NCBI GenBank assembly: GCA_024408085.1
Contig: JAKSVH010000001.1
Span: forward strand, 118,096 to 182,095
Source of the DNA: Bacilli bacterium
Lineage (GTDB): Bacteria; Bacillota_I; Bacilli_A; RFN20; CAG-826
Direction of reading: 5' to 3'
Length of the DNA: 64,000 bases
Position 1 is the stretch's first letter, and each line of letters starts with the position of its first letter. The notes beneath the pieces are model-generated. The model was not told where the DNA came from, did no database searches, and saw nothing but the letters and a program-made list of their open reading frames with translations. A program made the translations under genes and the position numbers. Below, piece by piece: positions 17,609 through 27,490 of this stretch.

Positions 17609-18476
17609 TCCAGTCATTGAACTTGCCAGCTTTGAACATGGCAATTTCTTCTTTATATGGAGCTTGATCATTAACATATGGAGTTTCAAGAATTTTTGGC
17701 ACACCTGTAATTCTTGGATTATGAACCACTGCATTCAAAGCATCAAACCCAATAAATCCATAACCGATGTTTTCGTGTCTATCTTTGTGAGCTCCAACAT
17801 CATTCTTTGAGTCATTAACATGGATGACATAAAGTTTATCTAAACCAACAGTTCTATCAACGTTGTCTAAGATGTCATCAAAGTTATGAATATCGTAGTT
17901 ATTGTCACTAATGTGACAAGTATCAAGACAAATTCCAACTCTTTCTGGGTGTTTTACCTTAGAAATAATCTCAGCCATTTGTTCGAAACTTGTGCCCATT
18001 TCAGAACCTTTTCCAGCCATTGTTTCAAGTGCAATTCTGACATCAGTTCCGTCTTTATCAAGGACTTCATCAAGTGCTTTTACAATTGAATCAATTCCGT
18101 TTTCAACGCCCGTGTTTACATGGCTGCCTGGATGTAAAACTAACGTTTTGCAACCAAATGCTGCTGTTCTCTTAACTTCGTTAAGAAGAACTGATTTTGC
18201 CATTCCATAATTAACATCATTTAATTGATTTGCAATGTTAATAATGTATGGAGCATGAACAATAATTTTATCTTCATTAAAGCCATTTGCTCTTAAAAGA
18301 GCACGGCCTTCTTCAATCATAAGTTTTTCAAGTGGAAGTCTAAATGAATTTTGTGGAGCGCCTGTATAAAACATTAAAGTATTTGCTCCATAAGAGATAG
18401 CTTCTTCAACTGAACCTAAATAATATTTAGGTGAGGACATTGAAACATGTGATCCAATATAAAGTTCTTTATCCAT
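17601..18476 (-). CDS. nfo: Endonuclease IV (AP endonuclease)
   Basis: Tri-zinc TIM-barrel AP endonuclease of base-excision repair (291 aa). Signatures include GSHVSMS at the start, VHAPY, LVLHPGSH, IALETMAGKG, GICLDTCH, IHVNDSK, DRHENIGYG and ILETPY, which supply the metal His/Glu/Asp ligands. ATG 18476 follows GGGAG and overlaps the cshB stop (ATGGATAA), so the upstream ATG at 18503 is rejected. cshB-nfo adjacency is conserved in Bacillus. Confidence 0.95.
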   Translation of the reverse strand: MDKELYIGSHVSMSSPKYYLGSVEEAISYGANTLMFYTGAPQNSFRLPLEKLMIEEGRALLRANGFNEDKIIVHAPYIINIANQLNDVNYGMAKSVLLNEVKRTAAFGCKTLVLHPGSHVNTGVENGIDSIVKALDEVLDKDGTDVRIALETMAGKGSEMGTSFEQMAEIISKVKHPERVGICLDTCHISDNNYDIHNFDDILDNVDRTVGLDKLYVIHVNDSKNDVGAHKDRHENIGYGFIGFDALNAVVHNPRITGVPKILETPYVNDQAPYKEEIAMFKAGKFNDWRK

Positions 18477-19818
18477 TTTGATTCTCCCTCTTGTAACGTT
18501 CAACTCGTTGACGTCTAATGTCTTTACGAATTATCTCACGTCTATGTTTTTGCTTTGCTTTTGCAATAGCTTCTTTTTGTTTTTTCTTGTAGCCAGGTTT
18601 GACCTTTTTATTACGTCCACCTTGAGCTTTAATTTTGCTGATTTCTTTTTGAAGTTCCTCATCAACTTTTCTCTTATTTGGATGAGTTTTTTCAATTGGA
18701 TGTCCCACCACTAATTCATTATCTTTAAGTATAAAATACTTAAATGGAACACCATTTTTAACTAATGCGAGTGGTTTTGCAGTCTTATCATTGTTATAGA
18801 ATGTGTAACAATTTCCGGACTTATTAAAACGTCCAGTTCTACCTGCTCTGTGATAATAAAATTCAAGATTGTTCGGGAGATCAACGTTAATGACATCTGT
18901 TACATCTGGAATGTCGAGACCGCGTGCTGCCATATCAGAACAAACCAAGATATAAATTTCATCATTTTTGATTTGTCTTAAGACAGATTTTCTTTCTCTA
19001 GCATTTAAATCACCAGTCAATAAACCAGCTTTATATTTCTTTGCTCTAAGAGCAGCATAAATTTCATTTGCAGTTTCTTTTTTAGATGCGAAAACAAGTA
19101 AAAGATAAGGATTAATAATATCAATCATGTTTTCTAATGATGTGATAACATCATTGTGTCTAATATCAACCAAATAATGAGTCACTTTTGAAGCAGTCAT
19201 TGTTTCTTCGTTAATAACTGGTACATTTGGTCCAATGTACTTTTCAAGTTCGTGTGCTAAATTGCTTTCAAGAGTTGCTGAATAGACCAAAAATCTTGGC
19301 TTATTGGTTTTATCAACGACTTTGTCGATTTCTCCGAAGAAGCCTTCTCTTAAAAGCATATCAGCTTCATCTAATACAATAGTGTTAACAAATCTAAGTG
19401 ATAAATTTTTACCTAAAATATCTGCAAGTCTACCAGGAGTTCCGATGATAATATGTGGAGGAACAGACAAGCCTTTTTCAGTTTCTTCTCTTTCTACTCC
19501 GGACTTGAATAATCTAATTTTTAAACCTGGGAATTCTTGCATAAATGGAGCTGCAAAATCATAGATTTGTTTTGCGAGTTCTCTTGTAGGTGCAATGATA
19601 ATTGATTGAACATTTTGATTTTTTAAATCAATTTGGTCAATAATTGGAATTAAAAAGCATAAAGTTTTACCGGTTCCTGTAGCACTTTGAACCATTAAAG
19701 TTTCGCCTTTAAGTGCTTTTGGAATTGCTCTTAGTTGAATCTCTGAAGGCTCGCTAAAACCTTGTCTATTTAGAGACTTGATCATTGATTCAGATAAGTT
19801 AATTGCTTTAAACGACAT
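18469..19818 (-). CDS. cshB: DEAD-box RNA helicase, CshB-like
   Basis: ATP-dependent RNA helicase (449 aa) with the Q motif, QSATGTGKT (Walker A), PTRELA, TPGRL, DEAD, SAT, and C-terminal ARGLD and HRAGRTGR. The tail (~375-449) is highly basic and probably contacts RNA. Placement before nfo matches Bacillus cshB. TATAAT lies ~17 bases before the ATG and GGGAAA serves as a weak SD. Divergent from ispH across 57 bases. Confidence 0.9.
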   Translation of the reverse strand: MSFKAINLSESMIKSLNRQGFSEPSEIQLRAIPKALKGETLMVQSATGTGKTLCFLIPIIDQIDLKNQNVQSIIIAPTRELAKQIYDFAAPFMQEFPGLKIRLFKSGVEREETEKGLSVPPHIIIGTPGRLADILGKNLSLRFVNTIVLDEADMLLREGFFGEIDKVVDKTNKPRFLVYSATLESNLAHELEKYIGPNVPVINEETMTASKVTHYLVDIRHNDVITSLENMIDIINPYLLLVFASKKETANEIYAALRAKKYKAGLLTGDLNARERKSVLRQIKNDEIYILVCSDMAARGLDIPDVTDVINVDLPNNLEFYYHRAGRTGRFNKSGNCYTFYNNDKTAKPLALVKNGVPFKYFILKDNELVVGHPIEKTHPNKRKVDEELQKEISKIKAQGGRNKKVKPGYKKKQKEAIAKAKQKHRREIIRKDIRRQRVERYKRENQNG

Positions 19819-19862
19819 AATTTTTCCCGCGCTTTATTATACACGTAAAATTATAAATGTGC

Positions 19863-19875
19863 TATTATAGAAACC
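19863..19875 (+). promoter_or_regulatory. ispH -10 element, leaderless arrangement
   Basis: TATTAT (19863-19868), then AGAAACC, then the ATG at 19876. There is no SD. The cshB promoter lies on the other strand of the same 57-base gap. Confidence 0.55.
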
Positions 19876-20739
19876 ATGAAAGTCACTGTTTTAGAACCAT
19901 ATGGTTATTGTGCAGGTGTTGATCTTGCCATTAATCTAGCAATTAAAACAAAAGAAGAAAACACCTCAAAGAACGTTGTTGTTTTAGGAATGCTTGTTCA
20001 TAACCAAGACTCACTTAAAACTCTTGAAAAACACGGTATAAAGACCATTTTTAAAGAAAATTCGTCTTTAGACGAACTTGTTAATGAAATTAAAGAACCT
20101 TCTGTTGTTATTTTGTCAGCTCATGGGCACTCAAAAGCTATTGAAAATAAGCTTATAAAAAATGGCCATCAAATCGTAGATGCAACCTGTCCATTTGTTA
20201 AAAAATCAATGAAAGAAATTTCTAGTGAACTCTCTAACAATAATTCTGTTTTCTACATTGGCGTTAAAAATCACCCTGAAGCAAATGCTGCTCTTTCGTT
20301 AGGAGAAAAAGTTTATTTAATTGATTTTAAAAATCCAATTGTTCCAATAATTAATTCTGTTTCACCTTTGGTGATTTGCCAAACAACACTTTCAGAATCT
20401 GAAATCAGCGGAGCAATTTCACTTATTAAAAACAAATATAAAAATGCTAAATTTGTAAAAGGAATTTGTAATGCTTCAACATTAAGACAAACTGCAATTT
20501 TATCTTTGGATAACACTGTTGATATGATTTATGTTGTTGGAGGAGCTAACTCAAACAACTCAAAAACCTTATTTAATTTAGCAAAATCTCACTACCCAAA
20601 TATCAAGGTAGAATTAATTCAAAACGCTGATGATATAAAAGAAAAAGACCTTATAGGTCTTTCTCATATTGCTATTTCTTCTGGAGCATCAACTCCAAAG
20701 GAAGTAATTGAACAAATTAAGGATAAGTTACTTAATTAA
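19876..20739 (+). CDS. ispH: 4-hydroxy-3-methylbut-2-enyl diphosphate reductase
   Basis: Last MEP-pathway enzyme, an Fe-S protein that makes IPP and DMAPP (287 aa). Its three cluster-binding Cys are in YGYCAGV (Cys13), DATCPFV and GICNAST. SAHGHS, HPEAN and SSGASTP active-site segments are present. It is flanked by the rpoD-trmK-nif3 block, as in Bacillus. The 3' end overlaps nif3 by 12 bases in convergent orientation, with no separate terminator seen. Confidence 0.95.
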   Translation: MKVTVLEPYGYCAGVDLAINLAIKTKEENTSKNVVVLGMLVHNQDSLKTLEKHGIKTIFKENSSLDELVNEIKEPSVVILSAHGHSKAIENKLIKNGHQIVDATCPFVKKSMKEISSELSNNNSVFYIGVKNHPEANAALSLGEKVYLIDFKNPIVPIINSVSPLVICQTTLSESEISGAISLIKNKYKNAKFVKGICNASTLRQTAILSLDNTVDMIYVVGGANSNNSKTLFNLAKSHYPNIKVELIQNADDIKEKDLIGLSHIAISSGASTPKEVIEQIKDKLLN

Positions 20740-21501
20740 TTCTGGAAGTTCTTCATGATCGATAATTTCTACTTTCAAAGTTGGATCGATACGTTGAAGA
20801 ATTTTTTTCATAGTTGGCATGAATATTCTTTCAATTTCATGTGAACAATCTAAGAAATTATAGTGGTTGGAAATTACATCTCTTCTTGCGTGATGTGGAA
20901 TGTCTCCAGAAATATAAATGTCGTAGCCTTCTTTTTGAGCAAGTGGGAATTCTCTAGAACCGCCACCACCAATGATTGCTACACTCTTAATTGTCTTTAC
21001 GCCTGCAGAAATCAAGTGGGAATAGCTTATTCCTAAACATTTATTTGCATAAAATGCAAACTCATGGATTTCCATTGGTTCTCTTAACTCTCCACCACGT
21101 GCCATTGCGCATTTTTCAAGTGGACGAATATTCTTAAGTTTTAAGGCGTTTGCTAGTGCATCATTCATTCCACCTTTTCCTGTATCAAAGTTTGTGTGCA
21201 TTGAGTAAACTGGAACGCCCATTTTATCAATTTCTTCACATACATAACGCTTTGCATCGTTGTGCATTAAGACTTTCTTTCTTGGGCCATAAATAAAAGG
21301 ATGGTGAGTTAAAATAACATCAGGTTTTTTATCCATTTTCTTAACTAAGTTAAGAACTGTTTCATCAAAATCCAGACAAAGTAAAATTGATTTAATGTCA
21401 TTTGGAAGTCTTCCAGTCATTAAACCGACTCTATCTCCGCGGCTTTTAATTGTCTTTGGAAATTGTTTAGATAATTCTCTAAAAAGTTTAATTTTGTCCA
21501 T
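20728..21501 (-). CDS. Nif3-like dinuclear metal-centre protein (YqfO family)
   Basis: NIF3/DUF34 protein (257 aa), the short form without the inserted PII-like domain of Bacillus YqfO. Metal-binding His/Asp/Glu residues lie in LTHHPFIYG, SMHTNFD and near the C-terminus (DCSHEIERI). It has been proposed to act in GTP cyclohydrolase I-type or metal-insertion chemistry, but the function is uncertain. Its start overlaps trmK by 14 bases. Confidence 0.9.
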   Translation of the reverse strand: MDKIKLFRELSKQFPKTIKSRGDRVGLMTGRLPNDIKSILLCLDFDETVLNLVKKMDKKPDVILTHHPFIYGPRKKVLMHNDAKRYVCEEIDKMGVPVYSMHTNFDTGKGGMNDALANALKLKNIRPLEKCAMARGGELREPMEIHEFAFYANKCLGISYSHLISAGVKTIKSVAIIGGGGSREFPLAQKEGYDIYISGDIPHHARRDVISNHYNFLDCSHEIERIFMPTMKKILQRIDPTLKVEIIDHEELPELIK

Positions 21502-22153
21502 AAGATTCGAATCTCCTTAGTTCATCGCAAACTTCATTATATCTTTCAGATTCCGTTTTAACTTTTGATAGTATTTTAATCAAAGTTTTGTATTTTCCAA
21601 TCATGTACTTTTTATAGTCACCAAAAAGTGGATCTAAATAAAGTTTATAACCGAAATCAATTTCATCTTTGCTAAATTGCTTTTCTAAAGTATTTCTTTT
21701 AAAAGAAATAATAATGTAATAAACACCAAATTCATAAACGATTTCTTCGTAGTCAATCGCGAAACCTAATTCAATAAGTTTGGCACGAACTTTTGGAATA
21801 AATGAGTGTGCATCAACAATAATTTGATTAACTTTTTTAAGCTTTCTTACATCTTTCGTAAGAATGTTAATAATGTTGTCTCCACCCATCCCTGCAAGAA
21901 CAACTGTATCGTATTCAGAAGTAACTTTGTTCATTCCGTCACTATGTGAAATATTTACATTCTTCAAACAACCTGCATTATCATACAAAGCTGTTAAAGG
22001 ACCTACTTTGTTTTCGATTGCTAAAACATGGTAGTCTTTTAAATGAAGAGCAATATATTGCTCTAAAAGACCATGATCAGCACCAATATCTGCAATGTAG
22101 GCACCCTCAGGTATAAGATTTCCAATTACTTGTAATCGTTTTGGAATTTGCAT
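21488..22153 (-). CDS. trmK: tRNA (adenine(22)-N1)-methyltransferase
   Basis: SAM-dependent methyltransferase of 221 aa that modifies A22 of tRNA. The N-terminal Rossmann fold shows ADIGADHGLLE (SAM loop), IENKVGPL and VLAGMGGDNI, followed by a C-terminal coiled region. It follows rpoD with a one-base overlap, as in Bacillus. Confidence 0.9.
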   Translation of the reverse strand: MQIPKRLQVIGNLIPEGAYIADIGADHGLLEQYIALHLKDYHVLAIENKVGPLTALYDNAGCLKNVNISHSDGMNKVTSEYDTVVLAGMGGDNIINILTKDVRKLKKVNQIIVDAHSFIPKVRAKLIELGFAIDYEEIVYEFGVYYIIISFKRNTLEKQFSKDEIDFGYKLYLDPLFGDYKKYMIGKYKTLIKILSKVKTESERYNEVCDELRRFESYGQN

Positions 22154-23475
22154 TAGTTTTTAATTTCTCTATAGTCACCTAAACGAGAAACACGTTTACG
22201 TGATCTAAGTTTTTTGATTGCTTTTGCTTCAATTTGACGAATACGTTCACGAGTAACGCCAAATTCTTTACCAACTTCTTCGAGTGTTCTTGGATGGTTA
22301 TCAAGTAAACCGTAACGGAGTTCAAGAACTCTTGCTTCACGGTCTGTTAATTCTTTCATAACATCGTAAAGTTCATCTTTAAGAAGTGATTTTGTTGTGT
22401 ATTCACTTGGCGATTCAACTTCCTTGTCTTCAAGGAAATCTCCTAAGTGTGAATCGTCTTCTTCACCAATAGGAGTCTCTAAAGAGACTGGTTCTTGGTT
22501 AATACGTTGAATTTCTCTAATACGAGCAGCACTTAAAGAGCCTTCTAACTTATCAGAAATTTCTTCTGCAGTTGGATCTCTTCCTAACTCTTGAACGAGT
22601 TGACGTTGTGCTCTAGTGATTTTATTAATTGTTTCAACCATGTGAACTGGAATACGGATTGTACGAGCTTGGTCTGCAATAGCACGTGTGATTGCTTGTC
22701 TAATCCACCATGTTGCATAAGTTGAAAACTTAAATCCTTTTGTATAGTCGAATTTTTCGACAGCTTTGATTAAGCCCATGTTGCCTTCTTGAATTAAATC
22801 GAGGAATGGCATACCGCGGCCTGCATAACGTTTTGCAATTGAAATAACTAAACGTAAGTTTGCGTTAATTAAATCTTGTTTTGCATCTTCATCGCCAGCG
22901 ACAATTCTCTTTGCAAGTTCAATTTCTTGTTGAGCATTCAAAAGAGGGACTTTTCCGATTTCTTTAAGATAAATCTTAACTGAGTCGTTAACTTTAACAT
23001 CACCAACTACTAATTTTGAAATATCTTGAAGTTCTTTTTCGTCTGGAACATCGTCTTCATCAAGATCCATAGCCGCTTCGTCTTCGTCGAATTCAAGTTC
23101 TTCTAAACCTTCTTCATCGGAGTCTGAAATAACGTTAATTTTATTGGATCTAAAGTATTCAATGAGGCCTGCAACATCATCATCAGATAAATCTAAAAAT
23201 GAAACTGCTTCATCAATTTCAGCTTGTTCGATTTCTCCACCATCTGCTTTAGCCTTTTTAAGCAAACGTTTTTTAATAGAGTCTAAAGACTCAACTGCTT
23301 CTTCACCATCAATTTCTTCAATATCATCTTTTGGTTTTGAAACTTTCTTTGTTGGCTTCTTTGCAGCTGGTTTTGCTGCCTTTGCTGCTGGTTTAGCAGG
23401 TTTAGCGGCTTTCTTTGCTGCTGATTTTGCTGTTTTAACAGCTTTCTTTGCCTTCTTTTCTACTTCCTTAGCCAT
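22153..23475 (-). CDS. rpoD: Primary sigma factor (sigma-70/SigA)
   Basis: Housekeeping sigma factor of 440 aa. Region 2 shows [19 protein letters not shown] and [10 protein letters not shown] (-10 recognition). Region 3 begins [11 protein letters not shown], and region 4.2 carries the [16 protein letters not shown] helix-turn-helix. The N-terminus (~1-50) is an unusual Lys-Ala-Pro-rich low-complexity tail (AAKPAK repeats), followed by a recognisable region 1.1 and an acidic segment. A strong SD GGAGGA precedes the ATG. The dnaG-rpoD order is the classic macromolecular-synthesis operon without rpsU, which is elsewhere in the window. Confidence 0.96.
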   Translation of the reverse strand: MAKEVEKKAKKAVKTAKSAAKKAAKPAKPAAKAAKPAAKKPTKKVSKPKDDIEEIDGEEAVESLDSIKKRLLKKAKADGGEIEQAEIDEAVSFLDLSDDDVAGLIEYFRSNKINVISDSDEEGLEELEFDEDEAAMDLDEDDVPDEKELQDISKLVVGDVKVNDSVKIYLKEIGKVPLLNAQQEIELAKRIVAGDEDAKQDLINANLRLVISIAKRYAGRGMPFLDLIQEGNMGLIKAVEKFDYTKGFKFSTYATWWIRQAITRAIADQARTIRIPVHMVETINKITRAQRQLVQELGRDPTAEEISDKLEGSLSAARIREIQRINQEPVSLETPIGEEDDSHLGDFLEDKEVESPSEYTTKSLLKDELYDVMKELTDREARVLELRYGLLDNHPRTLEEVGKEFGVTRERIRQIEAKAIKKLRSRKRVSRLGDYREIKN

Positions 23476-23502
23476 TTAATTGTCCTCCTTCAATTCAATG
23501 TC

Positions 23503-25311
23503 TTAATTGCTACTTTTCTTTGCAAGATAATCTGCAATAATTTTTGCTCTTTCTTCGGGCGTTAAACCTTCAAGAGCATCATTAACCTTCTTCTTCTCGT
23601 ATAAACGAGTTCTTTCTTCATTTATTACTTTAGAAATTTCATCTAAAGAATTTTTTGATAATTTAACTTTGCTATCTTTGCTGGCAATTGCACTGACAGT
23701 CGAGATAACTTTTTCTTTATTTTTGACTTCGCTTAATTCCATTTCAGTAATCAACTGACTTGGATCAATTTCGCCATTGTTCTTGACTTGTTCAATCAAG
23801 AAGTTTGCGATTAAACGATAAACTTCATCAGTGAAATATTTAATATTTGTTTCATAGAAAGCAATGGCTTCTTTTGATTCAAACATCATATCTAACATCG
23901 TTCTTTCAGCGAGAGTTAATCTTCTAATATCTTTAGAAATTGATTTTAAATCATTACCACCGCTGAACTCAGCATTAATATTTATTAATGAATCTTCGGA
24001 TTTTCTGTTTTTTGACATGAAATCATTTAAGTAATTAATAATTGCACCGCTTGAAAATCCGGTTGCATCTGCGAGCTTATAAATGTAGTCATCGCGAACA
24101 AGTTTTTCTCTAATAGAAGCAATCATAGGCATGAAGTGTTTGATAACTTTCTTCTTGTCTTCGATTGTTCCTAATGGAGATGTATTTTTGTAATAATTTA
24201 ATGCGAATTGGAACGGATCCACTAAAGTATTAACAAATTTTTGAAGTGTTTCTTCACCGTCTTGTTTTAAAATTTCATCAGGATCACGAATTTCTCCTGG
24301 AAGTGAAACTAAACGGTATGGAAGATGAGCTTCATCAAGTTGAGACATGAGTTTCATCATTGCGCTTTGTCCTGGTTTATCGCCATCAAGACAAACTCTA
24401 ACTTCAACTCCAAGTCTTCTAATTAATTCAATATGTTGTTTTGTAAGTTTTGTAGACATTAATGCAACACAAGATGTAATTCCAATAGAATCGAGGGCGA
24501 AAACGTCCATAAAACCTTCAACTACATAAATGTAGCCATCGTGTTTTGCTGTTTGCTTTGCTTGCCAGTAGTTATATAAAATGTTACCTTTGGTAAAAAT
24601 AACAGTTTCTGGTGAATTTACATATTTTGGTGCGTCTGGATCTTCTACAATTTTACGAGCTGAGAAACCACAAACTTGCCCATTTGCATCTTTAATTGGG
24701 AAGATTAATCTTCCTTGGTTGTTATCACACATTCCTGAGGTTTGTGCTAAAGCAATACCGGTGTTCTCAATGTTTTTTAATGAGAATCCTTTTGCCTTCA
24801 AATATTCAATGGTCATTTTTCCATCTTTAAGTGCGTAGCCTAAACCAAATTTCTTTGCTTGAGCATCAGAAAGATGACGTTTTGCGAGATAATCTCTTGC
24901 GACTTGTCCTTCTTCTGTTGCTAAAGCATAAACGTAATATTTTTGGAGTTCGTTAATACAGTTATAAACTGGAATTAAGTTTTCATCAACCTTAGGTTGA
25001 TATGATTGTTTGTGAAGTCTTGGATCATCAAATCCAATGATGTCACAAACTTTCAAAACTGCATCGTTAAAACTGCATTTTTCATATTCTTTAACAAACT
25101 CAATTACGTCACCACCAGTTTGGCAAACGAAACAATGGAAAGTTTGTTTTTCTTTATTAATTTGCATTGATGGATCATGGTCATCATGAAATGGGCAAAC
25201 GGCTACGTAGCCTTTGCCTTTCTTTTGAACGCTTGGAAGGTAAAACGAAATAACGTCGACGATGTCAGCGCGTTGTTTTATTTCCTTAATTAAATCTGCA
25301 TCAAATGCCAT
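23503..25311 (-). CDS. dnaG: DNA primase
   Basis: Synthesises RNA primers at the replication fork (602 aa). The N-terminal zinc ribbon shows CPFHDDHDPS and CFVCQTGGD. The TOPRIM catalytic core shows VEGFMDVFAL and CLDGDKPGQ. The C-terminal helicase-interacting domain lies after ~residue 440. The gene starts nine bases past the glyS stop and precedes rpoD. Confidence 0.96.
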   Translation of the reverse strand: MAFDADLIKEIKQRADIVDVISFYLPSVQKKGKGYVAVCPFHDDHDPSMQINKEKQTFHCFVCQTGGDVIEFVKEYEKCSFNDAVLKVCDIIGFDDPRLHKQSYQPKVDENLIPVYNCINELQKYYVYALATEEGQVARDYLAKRHLSDAQAKKFGLGYALKDGKMTIEYLKAKGFSLKNIENTGIALAQTSGMCDNNQGRLIFPIKDANGQVCGFSARKIVEDPDAPKYVNSPETVIFTKGNILYNYWQAKQTAKHDGYIYVVEGFMDVFALDSIGITSCVALMSTKLTKQHIELIRRLGVEVRVCLDGDKPGQSAMMKLMSQLDEAHLPYRLVSLPGEIRDPDEILKQDGEETLQKFVNTLVDPFQFALNYYKNTSPLGTIEDKKKVIKHFMPMIASIREKLVRDDYIYKLADATGFSSGAIINYLNDFMSKNRKSEDSLININAEFSGGNDLKSISKDIRRLTLAERTMLDMMFESKEAIAFYETNIKYFTDEVYRLIANFLIEQVKNNGEIDPSQLITEMELSEVKNKEKVISTVSAIASKDSKVKLSKNSLDEISKVINEERTRLYEKKKVNDALEGLTPEERAKIIADYLAKKSSN

Positions 25312-25320
25312 ATAACAAAG

Positions 25321-26691
25321 TTATTCCTCTAATTGTTTTTCTAAATAAGCACGAACTTCACTGATTGGAAGTCTAATTTGTTCCATTGTGTCTCTGTTAC
25401 GAATTGTGACACTCTTGTCATTTGGAGTATCAAAGTCAACTGTAATACAGAATGGAGTTCCGATAGCATCTTGTCTACGATATCTCTTACCAATTGAAGC
25501 AGTTTCATCGTAGGAAACACTAAAGTGTTTTACTAAGTCGAGTTGTAACTCTCTTGCAAATTCTCTTTGCTCTTTAGAGAGTGGCAAAACTGTTGCTAAA
25601 TATGGAGCAAGTTTTGGAGCAAAATGCATTACAATTCTGCTATCGTTTTCTAATTGTTCAACATCGTATGCTTCGCATGCAACCATTAAGAAGATACGAT
25701 CAACACCCATAGATGGTTCGATACAGTATGGGATGTATTTTTCGTTTGTTTCTGGATCAAGGTATTCTAGTGATTGTTTTGAAGCATCCATATGACGTTT
25801 AAGGTCATAATCAGTTCTATCTGCAACACCTAAAATTTCACCCCATCCAATTCCTGGGAATAAGTATTCAACGTCACATGTTCCCTTGGAATAGAATGCT
25901 AATTCTTCTGGTTCGTGGTCTCTGTAACGTAAATTCTTTTCGCCAATTCCGAGTGATTCAAGGAATTTTAAGCTGTAATCTTTCCAGTATTTGAACCATT
26001 CAAGGTCTGTTCCTGGTTTACAGAAGAATTCACATTCCATTTGTTCGAATTCACGAACACGGAAAATAAAATTACCTGGAGTAATTTCATTACGGAAGGA
26101 TTTTCCGATAGCACAAATACCAAAAGGTATTTTCTTTCTGCTTGAACGTTGAACGTTCTTGAAGTTAACGAACATGCCTTGGGCTGTTTCTGGACGTAAG
26201 TAAACTAAAGATTCACTTGCTTCAGTAACACCAATGTGTGTTCTAAACATCATGTTAAATTGTCTAATGTCTGTGAAGTCTGATTTGCCGCAAACTGGAC
26301 ATTTAACTTTGTTATCTCTAATAAATTCCATCATTTGTTCTTGGGTCATACCATGAACATCAACGTCTGGAAATTGTTCTTCAATTAAGTTATCAGCTCT
26401 ATGTCTTGCGTGGCATGACTTACAGTCAATTAATGGATCCGAGAAGGTTGCAACGTGTCCTGTTGCCTTCCAAACTCCTGGATTCATTAAAATTGCAGCA
26501 TCAATACCGACATTTGTTGGAGATTCTTGAACGAATTTTTTCCAATAAGCTTTCTTAATGTTGTTTTTTAATTCAACACCTAATGGACCGTAGTCCCATG
26601 AGTTAGATAAGCCACCGTAAATTTCTGAATTTGGGTAAACAAATCCACTTGTGATTAAGTGATTCACTATTTCATCAAATTTCTTTTCCAT
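25321..26691 (-). CDS. glyS: Glycyl-tRNA synthetase (single-chain class II)
   Basis: Charges tRNA-Gly (456 aa). It is the alpha-2 eukaryote/archaea-like form, not the bacterial GlyQ+GlyS form: GFVYPNSEIYGG, SWDYGPLG, a zinc-binding insert (CKSC, CPVC), class II motif 2 in FRNEITPGNFIFRVREFEQ, and a C-terminal anticodon domain. A GAGG SD lies nine bases before the ATG. The upstream gap (26692-26773) contains TTGACA but no T-box motif. Confidence 0.95.
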   Translation of the reverse strand: MEKKFDEIVNHLITSGFVYPNSEIYGGLSNSWDYGPLGVELKNNIKKAYWKKFVQESPTNVGIDAAILMNPGVWKATGHVATFSDPLIDCKSCHARHRADNLIEEQFPDVDVHGMTQEQMMEFIRDNKVKCPVCGKSDFTDIRQFNMMFRTHIGVTEASESLVYLRPETAQGMFVNFKNVQRSSRKKIPFGICAIGKSFRNEITPGNFIFRVREFEQMECEFFCKPGTDLEWFKYWKDYSLKFLESLGIGEKNLRYRDHEPEELAFYSKGTCDVEYLFPGIGWGEILGVADRTDYDLKRHMDASKQSLEYLDPETNEKYIPYCIEPSMGVDRIFLMVACEAYDVEQLENDSRIVMHFAPKLAPYLATVLPLSKEQREFARELQLDLVKHFSVSYDETASIGKRYRRQDAIGTPFCITVDFDTPNDKSVTIRNRDTMEQIRLPISEVRAYLEKQLEE

Positions 26692-26773
26692 ATATTATGA
26701 ACCTCATTTAAAAATGAATGCGATAAATATCTCTCATTTTAATACATTTGTCAACCTATTTTAAGTGAACTTT

Positions 26774-27490
26774 TTAAATTTGACTTAACAAAGTTAAAGA
26801 TTTAAACCTAATTTGAGATGTCCAATCAAGGAAATCTGCAAGTTCAAAAATGAGTTCTTTGCATTCATCTTTACCAAAGGTAACCTTTTCAATTAAGTCG
26901 TGGTCAACTCTAGTAATATAACGAATCATTTTCATTTTTCTGACTGATGATTTTGTGTGTTTAGATTCATCAAAACAATTTTCACAAATAAAACCACCAT
27001 CTTTATAAGATAGAGACACTATTCCGTGTGGATTGCCGCATTTTACGCATTCATGGATAGTTAATCCATAGCCTGCTGTTTCAATAACGTGAGCAAAATA
27101 AATTGCAAGCACAGTCCATGGAGAAAAGTCTCTATTTAATGACTCTAGAGATTTCTCTAATAAGTGGTAAGTTCTACCTGCATCTTTTGAGTCAAGTAAA
27201 GTATTTGTGAGTTCAGAGATAAAATCTAATATTGCAAGCTTTTCTAAGTTTGAATTTATGTTTGGATAAGATTCAATAATTTCGCCCACTCTAAGCCAGT
27301 CTCCATCTTGTCCGTGAAAGACTTGAAATCTTGATTTTGTGAACAAGTTCACACTTGGAGCATTTTTTGAAGTCATTTTTAAAACACCTTTAGCCAAAAA
27401 AGTTCTAATTCTGTCTTTGGTTAAAACTGTAATCATGGCCGCACCTTCTTTATAAGTTGTGCGTCGAATGACAATGCCTTCAAATTCCAT
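26774..27490 (-). CDS. recO: DNA repair protein RecO
   Basis: Recombination mediator that loads RecA with RecR (238 aa). The N-terminal OB fold (MEFEGIVIRRTTYKEGA) is followed by a helical domain with a zinc finger, CVKCG and CENC. It starts one base after the era stop, conserving the Firmicute era-recO order. Confidence 0.93.
   Translation of the reverse strand: MEFEGIVIRRTTYKEGAAMITVLTKDRIRTFLAKGVLKMTSKNAPSVNLFTKSRFQVFHGQDGDWLRVGEIIESYPNINSNLEKLAILDFISELTNTLLDSKDAGRTYHLLEKSLESLNRDFSPWTVLAIYFAHVIETAGYGLTIHECVKCGNPHGIVSLSYKDGGFICENCFDESKHTKSSVRKMKMIRYITRVDHDLIEKVTFGKDECKELIFELADFLDWTSQIRFKSLTLLSQI

Noticed and set aside
26692..26773. T-box or other riboswitch before glyS
   Set aside because: No T-box core sequence or terminator/antiterminator pair is present; only a promoter-like TTGACA.
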